NCBI RefSeq assembly: GCF_019175285.1
Contig: NC_056526.1
Span: 120,188,362 to 120,252,361, forward strand
Direction of reading: 5' to 3'
Length of the DNA stretch: 64,000 nt
Source of the DNA: Sceloporus undulatus
Lineage: Eukaryota; Chordata; Lepidosauria; Squamata; Phrynosomatidae
The notes under the pieces are model-generated. The model ran no database searches. It was given only the letters and a program-made list of their open reading frames with translations, and was not told the DNA's origin. The translations under genes were made by a program, and so were the position numbers. Position 1 is the first letter of the stretch. Every line of letters starts with the position of its first letter. Shown one piece after another: positions 46,421 to 56,733 of the stretch.

Positions 46421-49400
46421 CTATTCTTACTGGGATGTGGTTTCTTTCCAGGGCCATGAGGCTTTGCATTGCTAAGCAAACTGATCTCTTTTCTGCCCTG
46501 TTGAAGTTCTGCTCTGACTCTGCTTAGGAACGGTTTGAAGGTACAGCCCTAGGAACACAGGCAGAGGGTTTGGAGTTTCCCTGAGTGGGAGTGACCCTGC
46601 TCTGCTGCATTCTGGCACGCAATCATCTTCCTAGAAGACTGTTAAGACAGAGTATATCAAAGACATACCCAATGTGTTGGCTATTGCTTTTGACAAGTGT
46701 TGTCTCTCTTCCAAATAAAAAGTGTGCACTGGTAGAGTGTGGTTCTCCATCAAAACATCTTTGCTTCCTTAGGTGCTTGCTAGTGTTCCCACTATCTGAG
46801 TCCTGTTTGTATTTCGGTTCTTCTTTAGGGTTAAAAAAAGATAGGGAAGGTCCTCTTTGTCTCCCACTTTGAGAATGTGTTACAATCCATCAGCTCTCTC
46901 TCCATCCTCTGTTCAGAGATGAGCCCTTCTTCCTCCTAATCTAGTGATTCTGTCTCCATTCTATGGTTCTGGAGGTCCTGGATATCTTACTTGCAGAGAG
47001 TCTGTTGTGGGTATTATTGCTAGTGCTGCTTTCCACTGGTGGGTGGCAATGTGCATTCAACTGCCATTAGCTGCTCTGGGACTAGTTGGAAGTTCCCATT
47101 GGGCGGATAAGGTGATGTGAGGAGTGCCTTGCCCATGCAGATGCATCCTACCTATGTGCTAGATGGCAGTAGAAATGTGGTGAGAAGGCTTTATCTACTG
47201 GCCAGCAGTTGCCCCTGGCCTAAGAAGGAGGGAGCAATTTCCCTTTGGTGTGGCATCCTTTCCTGGTCCCTTCATCTTTAACACAGTTGTGTTCTCTCTC
47301 TTTCATTCTCTTTCCCCCTGCACACATCCCCTTTTCTCTTTGAAACTAGCTTAGAGACCAAGCCTGGAGATACCGTCTCATGCTGATGCAGGAAACAAAA
47401 GGGGCAACTGGAGAAAGATCCATAGAGCCTGCCTATAGCTCCCAGACTCCATCTCCTCTTTTGACCAGAGAAATAATATACTCAGCAGTGGAGGCTATAA
47501 TGAGTTTGGTAGGTCAGAAGCTGTGTAGACTTGCTATAATAATAAGTTTTATTGCTCCATCAGATACCAACATCATATTAATTGAGCTTTTAGCGACTCC
47601 TGCCTAAATATGTAGCTGCCCATGTGACATCTGACTGTGTTTGCGTGCGGTGGGGACTTGGTCTTCCATTGCTCCTCTTGGTCTACCATTGGTGCCTTTA
47701 GACACCAGCGAATCAATCTGGTGCAACCTCATTTTGCCACTCAGTAGCTCAAGCTGATCTTGTACAGGACTTCCCAAGAATCTGGAAGAACAAATGCATG
47801 AACCTTTTACATGTAGAATAACTTTGCCTGTTAATATAGAAGTGTTTGTGGCCTGGGCCACAGTTCAGTGGTGGTAATATTTCAGAGCCAGAACCACAGA
47901 GAATTACTCTGAATTGCTCAGGCTACAAGGCTTTACCTACATGTCTAAAAATGAAACAATTTATAATAACTGGTGTCCATGATTGTTATCTGGATGAGAC
48001 CGTTCATCCAGAAGCAAATATTTGCCATATGACATGATGGCTGAAGTCTATTGACCATTACTTGAAATATCTACCACTCATGAACTAATATGTCTTTTCG
48101 TCAACAGGGTTTCACAACTAACTTTAAATTGTCACAAACCCACTTGAGGTGTTCATTCAAACTATCTAATAGAAACAAATAAAGGAACTACTTTCAGTGA
48201 ATTGTTCTGGCTTCAGGTTTAAATCATATTTAGAGTTAACCCATTGAAAGCCATGGTATGGCCTGAATATGACTAAATCTGGATCCAACTAATTATTTTT
48301 TTCATTTTGAATCTAAGTTTAAAACAAGGCTCTAATACAAAAGGACAGAAACTCCATATGAATGAACCCCCCGCTCCTTTTCCATGACTCATTTCGATCT
48401 CATTTATAGGTTATAGACATAGTTTGATGAAACTGTATTGTGGGTTTCATTTTATCACTAGTCCCCATGAATTCAAATTTAGGCGTTTAATTACAAACAG
48501 AAAATCAAAAATATTCTTCAAACTGCCCTTTATTATGATTTTGAAAAGCTTTTTTCACCAGAATAATTTAAGGGGCTGAGCTGCTGAAAAAATCCCATTC
48601 AGTGTTTGTTTTTGGAAATGAAAGGAAAGATTTCTAGGAAATAAGCTCAAAGGAATGCCAAGGGAGGAAAAATAGACTAATTTTTTACAATTAACTTTTC
48701 TACTTTGTACAAAGATATGCTGCATTTTCTGATTCAAATTCCCGACCTGTTAGTGCAATGTGGATTTCTGTATATGCTTTTTACACAGTCAATTCTAACT
48801 TTTTAATGTGTGTGTATACATGTGTGTGTGTGTGTGTTTCTATGTATTGTTTTTGTTAGAGCGTTTCCTTTTTCTTACTGTATATAAGTGCATGTTTAGG
48901 AGGGTTTTTTCTCACATCGTTTCAAAGGTCTGCTTAATGTAGCATTAGAAATGGTTTTTGTCATCAACACAAAACGTTCTTTCAGATGTTTTTCCAAACT
49001 TGTTTTTTCCTGGATTAGATTGTACATTTTTATATGTTTTAAAATATCTGTATAGAGCCTACAATACTGTGATTACTTTCATATGCTGATTCAACTGATC
49101 TAGAATAGGAGAAAGGCCCAATCCACCAAGAAGGCACCCTGTGCAAGGCTCATTATTCTTGCTCCGCTTTCATCCATGTAATGGGGCCACTGGTGCTTTT
49201 TTCAGTTTGTGGAGAACATAGGCATCAAAATCCACTCTCAGCGATATTAAAGATCCAGCGGGAAAACAAGGAAAGCCTGTGCTTTAAGAGCATTATTTTG
49301 CCATTTCCTTTCAAATCGAACAACACTGACAGCAGGTATTACCATCACCAGGGTGAACAGCTTCAACTTTTTTTGTTTAAAGTTAAACACAGGCTTTACT

Positions 49401-50326
49401 GTTTAATGTTGCTGCTTTCTGCCTTTGGTGTGTGTAGTCCTTAGAAATTGCTCCTGAGGACTAGTCACATACGAGGGAAACACCACACAACTATTGATGG
49501 CCTTATGAATAGCCTGTGTTGGAAAAGACCTGACTCAGTTGTACCCTAAATCCTGCAGCCTTCATTTTAAGGCAGCAGCCATGGCTTTCCTTGGATATCT
49601 TATACATACTGTGCAAACCACAAACTGAAGCAAAAGCCCACCGAAAGTAAGTTTACTGTGAAAAAGGAACATGACTTAAAATTGCATGGAGCAATTCTTG
49701 CTGTGCAATACTAAACTGCTATCCCTTCAAATGCCAGAAAATAAAGATTAGCTCAAACGGGGTACATTTTTTGCCCTCAGGTAAACAAAACGTAGCAAGA
49801 CAGAGACATGATCATTGCACTAATATGTTAACTATCTGTGACCAAAGTATATTCATATTTGTGTAGCCTCTTAGCATTAATGGATGATGCTGCCGGTTGG
49901 CCATCTTAGACTCCTCATTTTAATGTAGTTTTACTCACCTTTTACTCTTTATTGATAGTCTTTTTTTAAAAAAAAGGCCACCCAGAAATTGAGAAGTCAC
50001 TTAGACTCATCAAATTCATTTTTCAGGACAAAAAATGTCACTGTAATTATATAAGATTTGTAATTTTAACACTGCTTTTTAGATGCTAATGTTGGCTTGT
50101 ATGCATCTACAATATCCCTTTTATTTGGACCACCCCCTTCTCAGGGTATTTAGGAGTATCCCAATTTATTTTCTGAATAATCTTACAATATTTGAGAGGT
50201 CGATGCATAGTAATTTTTCAAGTTCAACAAGTGAGCTTCACATGCAAGCAGGGATTTAACCCAGGTATCAGTGACAACCAATACTCTATTCCCTACATCA
50301 CTTTCTTTAAGAAAATCATTAATGCA

Positions 50327-50390
50327 TAGAATCAGAATTGGAAGGTACCTCAAGGGCATTTAATCCAGCCATTTGCCAACTCCAGGAAAT
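50327..50390 (-). mobile_element. CR1 LINE 3' end fragment
   Basis: The sequence 'atagaatcagaattggaagg' then 'caagggcatttaatccag' is a diverged CR1 3' end. Confidence 0.55.
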
Positions 50391-50409
50391 CTACTTAGTA
50401 GGGGGGCAG

Positions 50410-51185
50410 TGAGGGGGAAAGGGGGTGGCAGGCGCCCTTCAGTCAAAGTATTGGTATGCAGGAAAGACAAGGGCAACCAGCAATCCTTAGGACCATGGTG
50501 GGGATGAGGATTAAACTAAACTTCTTTTCAGGGTCCCTAGAAAACCACCACAGCCTCGCTGATCATTTTGTGTGGAGGTGTCTCCCACTCTTGGCCTGCC
50601 CATATGAGTTCAATCCCTTGAACCTGATCACTCTGGGAGCAGCAACCAAGAAACCTCTTGTCTGTACTGGCTTTTGCTGCAAGGCTTGCACGGGTGAGAG
50701 GCTTCTTATTCGCTGCTCAGCCACCTCTTCAGTTGCTGCTCCCAAGATTATAGGGTGCAAAAGGAGCAGCAACTGGGCAGCCAGTCAAACAGTAACCAAG
50801 AAGCCTCTCTGCTATGCTGGCCTTAGCTTCAAGGCTGGCACAAGCAAGAAGTGTTTTGGTCGCTGCTCAGCCAGCTGCTTGGTTGCTGTTCCCAAGGTGG
50901 CTGGGTGCAAAGGGAGCGTGAATTTGCAGTAGAAAAATTAAAGGTAAAGGTTTTCCCTTGACAAGATTGTCTTGTCATGTCCGACTGTAGGAGGCGGTGA
51001 TCATGCCCATAACTAAGCCGAGAGAGACAGTATTGTCAGGGATAATTCCATGGTCATGTGGCCAGCATGACTACATGGAGAACAGGAGACTTAATATTAA
51101 AAAAAATGTGTCCAGGGGGTGCTAGGGTTGCCACTCAAAAGGAAAGGAACAGTAGCCCACAAAAGATTGGGGGCCACTGCAATAG
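50410..51185 (+). repeat. Dispersed repeat, copy A, with 151-bp tandem unit
   Basis: It matches copy B (57580-58335) at both ends: 'accatggtggggatgagg' near 50493, 'ctcgctgatcattttgtgtg' near 50557, 'ggttgctgttcccaagg' near 50881 and 'gtgctagggttgccactca' near 51120. Inside, 50643-50793 and 50794-50930 are tandem copies of one unit. A tRNA-derived SINE (minus strand, about 50938-51090) interrupts it. The family is unknown to me; a frame open across the tandem units (50456-50932) is probably not a gene. Confidence 0.6.
50938..51090 (-). mobile_element. tRNA-derived SINE fragment inside the dispersed repeat
   Basis: On the minus strand it carries the SINE 3' part: 'tgtccgactgtaggaggcgg', 'ggtcatgtggccagcatgac', and the tail 'aaggtaaaggttttccc'. 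It is the same family as 17065-17438. Confidence 0.65.
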
Positions 51186-51410
51186 AGTCACTCAACTGCC
51201 ACTAGAAAACCTCCACAGAACTGCCAATCTTTTCTAACCTATTTTAACGTACAAATCATCCTCTGTCTGATTATTGCATGTATTTATTCTCTTCTAGTAC
51301 ATCCAGTAACACATTTCTCCTTTGTCCAAGTACAGATATGGCAAAATGTTCCGCTTTTTTAAAAAGAAAAAAAGTTTCAGAGCCTTTTCTTATAATTTCC
51401 AGTATTCTTG

Positions 51411-51435
51411 ATCCCATCTTTTTCTTTTCTTTTCT

Positions 51436-51470
<35 letters not shown>

Positions 51471-51481
51471 CCTTTTTTTTA
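51411..51481 (+). repeat. Pyrimidine (TTTTC)n tract
   Basis: About 70 nt of almost pure T/C, mainly TTTTC units then a T run. Confidence 0.95.
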
Positions 51482-51977
51482 CTCGTATTTTTGTTTTAGT
51501 CATTGCATCTTTTAGGAAACAGTGCCATTCACTTGGAAAAAATAATACTCAGAGAAATATTAATTACAACTATATCCCAGCAAGGTAATGCCCTCTTGTT
51601 TTATCCCTTGGTATGTATTACCTAGATTATCCCATTAAATGCTGCAGGTACAAATGAACAAGACAGAAAAGGAGGAGAAAGTAGTGTTATCTACCTTGCA
51701 TTAAGCCATTTTTCATAGCTTTACATAACATTACATAGAGGTGTAATAAATGTAAATTCTGTTAGTTGATGTATTCCTAGTTACCAAATAAATATTTTTA
51801 AAATAAATTTCCATTGTACAGACTTTCTTTGTATACATTAAAGATTTCAGTCTTAAAGTTTATATTAACAGTGGTGTCAAACATTTGTTACAAAGGTTTG
51901 TATATATGGTCAAAATTGCTGCTCTTCTTCCATTTTATTTTTTAAAATGGTGTGCAATTCGTTTTTTAAAAAAGCTT

Positions 51978-52191
51978 GCCTGAGACTGCATCCACACTGC
52001 AAAAATGATGCAGTTTCATACCAATTTAATTTCCATGGCTCAATGCTATGGAACCATGGGATTTGTAGTTTTATGAGGCACCAATACTCTGGCAGAGAAG
52101 ACCAAGTTACACAAAACTACAAATCCTGTGCCATAGCACTGAGCCATGGCAGTTAAAGTGGTGCCACTGTTCCTACAGTGCAGATGCAGCC
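51978..52191. mobile_element. hAT-like miniature element, long inverted arms
   Basis: The left arm 'gactgcatccacactgcaaa' and the right arm (reverse complement of 'tacagtgcagatgcagcct') pair, and pairing extends for about 90 bp through 'catggctcaatgctatgg' against 'ccatagcactgagccatgg'. Confidence 0.75.
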
Positions 52192-52784
52192 TATGACAAC
52201 TAAGAATATTCACAGAGCATGGTGCTATAACATTTCTACTCTGCTCATGTTTTATTAGTCAATCATAAGAGTTGAAGCATTTATACAATAGTCTATGAAG
52301 CATTGGTGTTTCCACTACAGCAACATGTCTTAATACAATTGTTTTCTCCATAATTACACTCAAAATTATAAGTAGGAATTGTTTGTAGGAAAACTTGTAT
52401 CATTTTTATATCATTGTAATATATATTACCATTGACCAATTTGTAGTTCCAATCCTCAAGGTAAAGAATATATTAATATTAAACTGAATAAATATGTGGC
52501 ATCACCTGATGTGGTATCAGATAGTTTTACAGGACAGTCCAAAGACCTGCTCAAGTAAATTTGAGCATATGGTAGGGGGGAAAAGGAGACCCCTGCCCAC
52601 CAATATGTGAACACAGATTTGGACCACATGTTTAAATATGTGAACATGTGTTCCTCCTGTCAAGGCTGAAAAGAAAAATCAGGATAATAACAAATACCTC
52701 GGATAATAAAGGTATATTGCCGGTATTGTCAAGGAGTCAACATTTCAGTGCTGTATCTTCATGTTCAGGTGCTCCAGTCCAGGG

Positions 52785-52990
52785 CCCTTTCACACTATAC
52801 AATTAAGAGTGCTATGTTTCCAATCGAACTGTATGACAATATCTTCTGGAATTATAGGATTTGCAGTATGGGGAGGAGTATTTAAAATTCTCAGCCAGAG
52901 AGCTCTAGTACATCATCAAACTACAGTCCTTACGATCCGGTCAGAAGATGCCATGGTACTATATAGTATCACATCCCCAAACAGGATTGG
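52785..52990. mobile_element. Degraded hAT-like miniature element
   Basis: The opening 'agggccctttcacactatac' and the central 'agagagctctagtacatcat' follow the layout of the same broad family. Confidence 0.5.
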
Positions 52991-53100
52991 GAACTGTATG
53001 GCCCTCTCCATGTTGTTGGACTAAAAATCACAGTAGCCATAGCCAGCATAACCAATATTGAAGAATGCTGGGAATTACAGTTCAACAACTAGAGGGCTAA
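52984..53100. mobile_element. Palindromic hAT-like miniature element
   Basis: 'ggccctctccatgttgttgg' pairs with 'cagttcaacaactagagggc' around a short centre. Confidence 0.5.
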
Positions 53101-53319
53101 ACAATTCCTAACCCTGCACTAGAATCAGATCGATGAGATATTACCACATACAGACTCTCTTCTTCAGTGGCCCAGCTAACAAGAACAGCCTAACAAGGAC
53201 CTACATTCAATGGTATCTTTACACTGACAGATAATTTAGCAAGTGGATCCAGGAAGCAGTACTTAGCAGTTTCACACATAGGGCTGGGAAACCTTCTGGA
53301 GCAGTTTTTTGTGGGTTTT

Positions 53320-53421
53320 TCAGGCTATGCGGCCATGTTCTAGAAGAGTTTATTGCTGACGTTTTGCCAGCGTCTGTGGCTGACATCTTCAGAGAATGCT
53401 GACCTGGAAGAATGGGTCTGT

Positions 53422-53467
<46 letters not shown>

Positions 53468-53575
53468 TGTGACCATGGGTAAGGAGAAGTGACATGGGAC
53501 CACAGATGCTGGCGAAACGTCAGGAATACCCACAAAAACTATGGATGCTGGCCATGAAAGCCTTCGACTTCACTT
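53320..53575. mobile_element. Two Penelope-like fragments head to head around (AC)n
   Basis: 53320-53398 is a minus-strand copy with a hammerhead-like core (CTGAAGATG, stem, AAAACGTC). 53497-53575 is a plus-strand copy keeping GCTGGCGAAACGTCAGGAA. Between them lies a perfect (AC)n tract at about 53425-53466. Confidence 0.5.
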
Positions 53576-54627
53576 CTGGAGCATATTTGGCAGTAGGAGA
53601 AGATGGTGAGAAGAAAATGTTGCCCTTAAGTTCAGCCCACCAGTTTTTTAAAAATCAGCATGATTTTCAAGTAATTTTTGTCCCCAACTACACAGGAAGC
53701 CCCACAACTGAATGAAAACACATACCAATATCATCACCCTACTCTTATAAGCATCCCAGATTATCCCTCCAAATACCTCCACTTTCCTCTGCAATGCTAT
53801 TCAAAATGGCAACAGGGACTCAACATCACTTCTTTTCTCCATTTTCGGAGGAACTGGTGTGGGTGATGTACACTATATAGGGAAAAATTATCCCCCACCC
53901 CACAACTGTCCACTCATGTTCTAGTTAAGTACCCTAGACACAATATTGGTCTTAATCCAGTATGACAAAGATATAAACAATTGGTTTAAATGTTTTACTG
54001 CAAATACTTTCTTTTGAGAGGTTATACAGATATACATAAAGTACAATACAAACTCTAAGGAATCTATTGCTTGACATCATAAGCTAACACAGTACAAACA
54101 TTTAAGGCTTTTTCATTTTAAAAATGATATCTGTTAAGTATCACCTAGACAAGTCCAATAAAAAGGGCTAGTTGTGTAGGCTTAAATTTTTTGAGAACAA
54201 TTCTGGTGCAGTTTCACAATCAATGAAAACAACGTTTCATTGTTTTAAAAAAGCTGTTCCTCTCATGTTCCAAAAGATGCCAAACGCAAGCCTGAATTAC
54301 ATGGAATGCTAATGATGCTCTAATTTATGAGTGCCTGTGATGCTGGAATGTGCTCATAGCAAGGGAAAACAACTTATGTTCCTCCATATGTTGGAAGGCA
54401 ACTCGCATGACCCCTAGACAACAAAGCCAATGGTGAGGAACAATGGAAGATGCAGTCCAACAAAGGCCACAAGTTGCCTGTGTCACTTTACTCAATGGTT
54501 CTTAGAGTCAGACAGCCAATTAATTTCCACATTTTTCAATTTTACAGCCATGAGTTTTCAGTATTGTCACTTGAGTAGCTTTTACTACCATCATCAATTT
54601 CTGGTCATTTTACAACTTAAAGATACC

Positions 54628-54773
54628 CTACTGAGAGTCTAATCGGCTCTGGAGCTTGTCATGTTCAGTCTGATAATTGAGGACATATCCCATGAGAGCC
54701 TCCCTCTTAACCAGGTGCTCTTCCAGGTTTGTTGCTGCCAGCCTGGGAGGATACCAACTGCAACTGAACACAT
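54628..54773 (-). CDS. Unrecognised coding-like terminal exon (minus strand)
   Basis: A good splice acceptor (pyrimidine-rich ...cccacctttcag) precedes 146 nt that, after two bases, stay open for 47 codons to TAG (54628-54630). The frame gives VFSCSWYPPRLAATNLEEHL then VKREALMGYVLNYQ, TEHDKLQSRLDSQ: a charged, Leu-rich, coiled-coil-like tail with codon use (CTG, CTC, GAG, AAG, CAG) typical of real exons. I do not recognise the protein. It lies 3' of COMMD8 exon 4 on the same strand, but the phase does not fit that exon's apparent phase-0 donor; in phase 0 the exon would read a different 42-residue tail. It may belong to an unannotated gene, an alternative COMMD8 end, or an old pseudogene piece. 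Confidence 0.4.
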
Positions 54774-55224
54774 CTGAAAGGTGGGCACAATGAAAAGGCT
54801 GTTCTATTGTATTTAAGAAAAGGACTCAATCAGAATAAAAAACATATCCCTATGCCATTCTGGAAACAGTACAGAACATTTTGCCTTTAATTATAGAAAT
54901 GGTTGTGTTGCTTTAACATACTGTCTACTATATTAGGAGACAAAGTCCAATGTAGCTTCAGAACCTTGAATAAATTATTTAACAGAGCAGATGATTTAAC
55001 ATGGTACAGTACTTGCAATTCTTCAATGGTTTGATAAACTATGTTCCTTGCAATTTGTCCACAATTTAGGCCCAATGTGCTTTACAACTTCTTGCCTTCT
55101 AGACCAAATTGGGAGCCTTTTGGAACATTTGCAGTTAAAGTTCTTCAACTTCATATTTTATGGGCTGACCTTAACTCTTCAAAAACATAGTTTCCTTCTT
55201 TGTTTTAATCTATGTTTATTTAGT

Positions 55225-55407
55225 CACCAACAAGCAACTGTGCAGATAGCTGGAATCATTTCAATTGCAGGACAACCTTCAAGGGGAAAAAAGTTGGAAG
55301 CAGTAAGTCAAAATGACAAATCAAAACAATTCTTGAACAACACTTCTCTAGCTTGGAAAATTACCTTTTTAACATTCCTATTACTTATTATAGTGTTTGC
55401 AAAGTAA
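55225..55407 (+). CDS. Unrecognised coding-like terminal exon with tail-anchor-like C-terminus
   Basis: A pyrimidine-rich acceptor-like stretch ending ...tttatttag at 55224 is followed by an open frame reading HQQATVQIAGIISIAGQPS, a basic polar stretch (KKLEAVSQNDKSKQ), then LAWKITFLTFLLLIIVFAK and TAA. The hydrophobic end looks like a single tail-anchored membrane segment. AATAAA at about 55587 is followed 15-20 bp later by an A-rich run, as at a mature 3' end or a retrocopy tail. A small repeat-like insert (55430-55500) sits in the presumed UTR. I do not recognise the protein; either a terminal exon of an unknown plus-strand gene or a 5'-truncated processed pseudogene is possible. Confidence 0.35.
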   Translation, partial: HQQATVQIAGIISIAGQPSRGKKLEAVSQNDKSKQFLNNTSLAWKITFLTFLLLIIVFAK

Positions 55408-56514
55408 CTCATTTTCATCATTTAATGCAGTGGCATCACTGGGGGGGGGTGCGGTGGTGCAACCTGCGTATAGTGCATCCGCGTATGACACGGGCGCACT
55501 GTATGATTAATCTGTAAATATTGTGTATGTTCTAGAGATACTGACAGAAGTACAACTGCAAATGTATAACTGTATGTGAATTTATAAATAAAGCTCACCT
55601 GAAATAATAAAAAAAAAACCAAGCTGTCTCATCACATTTTATTTAAGTTCACTAGGAGTGAACTATACACAACTGTAAATCTCATGTGTCCTTCGCCCAT
55701 TCAGGGTCACTAGACCCTTGCCACTAGCATACCACCAAAAGTCAGCACTGTGAACATTCAGTTTCATGCAGCCCCACTTTATAAGATGCACAAGGAGCAC
55801 ATACCATGTTTTGAGGGAGAATTCCAATTCTGGAAGTACAACTCCCTTTTAGAACAAGGTATGTGCTCCCTTCATTTCCTGTCCTAAAATGAAGGAGGTA
55901 TCCACCATTGCCAAATTTCAATACATTCAGGGGAGTACATTCAGGGGAGTCATCCCTTGATGAAACTGATATTTTCAGACTAAAGAGATTCCAGAGTGAT
56001 TCCCAGAATTAAAAGGAGTTAAGAAGGCCCCACTCTCAGGTTTTAAAAGATACTGCCAAAATGTCGGGGTGGGGCATTGTGAGGAAGAGAAAGAAAGCAA
56101 TTCGGCCTACCCTATTGCTTAGTTTTTCATCACAAAGTTGACATGAGTATTTTTTCTGGTAGACCAAGTCAAATCAAATTCCCTGAAGCCAGTCCTTCTG
56201 TGCCCAGTGGTCACCCACTTGTTATGTTTCCCCTAGAATCGGGGGAACAGCCACCAAATAGTTTTGGTTGATGGCAGTGTACGCAACATTTTGTGCAGAT
56301 TCTATGTTTCACAGGTTCTCCTTGGCACTTCAAATGTACTTCAGGGCCAACTGTGGTACATCCTAAGAAAGAGTTTGGAACCAATACAGCCTACAGGTGT
56401 CTGCTCCAGTTTCAGGTAAAGTTCAATAGCATAAAGCTGTATCATGAAGCAAAGACATGACTAGACATACCCTTTATACACAAGGATACAAGGAACTACT
56501 ACAAACTAAAACAG

Positions 56515-56733
56515 TCAAAAAGTTTCCCCTTTCTTTTTGGCCATTTTAATTTGTTGTTTTTTTAATGGGATACACACCTTATTAGCAGCTTCCAATGCAT
56601 TTATTAAATTTTGTAGCTCCTCCTTATTCATTTCTACAGAGCACAACTTGACATCGTCATTCTCTCTCAAATCCAGATCAAGGTTTAGCAGTGGCATCTG
56701 TAGCATGGATAGCTTATCACTAGAGAGAGCAAG
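56515..56733 (-). CDS. COMMD8: COMMD8 coding exon 4 (rest of COMM domain)
   Basis: It begins after acceptor ...cttctgtacag at 56734. It encodes [20 protein letters not shown] to LEAANK, matching human LALSSDKIAALRMPLL onward. If read without splicing it ends at TGA 56515-56517 with a tail [20 protein letters not shown] absent from human, where AANK is followed by VVLQLK. The donor-like AAG|GTGTGT at about 56572/56571 fits an exon end there, in which case the true last exon lies at lower coordinates and I did not find it. Confidence 0.85.
   Translation of the reverse strand, partial: LALSSDKLSMLQMPLLNLDLDLRENDDVKLCSVEMNKEELQNLINALEAANKVCIPLKKQQIKMAKKKGETF

Larger units (their letters stand above)
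36724..54627. other. GABRB1 3' region and GABRB1-COMMD8 intergenic space
   Basis: The 3' UTR of GABRB1 begins here; its end is unknown. Repeats in this stretch are listed separately. No gene was recognised in about 36724-37140, 37230-38190, 38350-39930, 40160-41250, 41620-43980, 44120-45470, 46430-50320 or 53580-54620. AT-rich sequence with AATAAA motifs at 51780-51810 could be a distal poly(A) region of GABRB1, but nothing ties it to the gene. Confidence 0.6.

Noticed and set aside
50456-50932. 158-codon Cys/Lys-rich frame with internal protein repeats
   Set aside because: The repeats come from the DNA tandem unit of a dispersed element; copy B lacks the frame. Not called a gene.
56155-56400. 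Protein-like stretch near COMMD8 exon 4 on the plus strand
   Set aside because: Frames are broken and no similarity was recognised.
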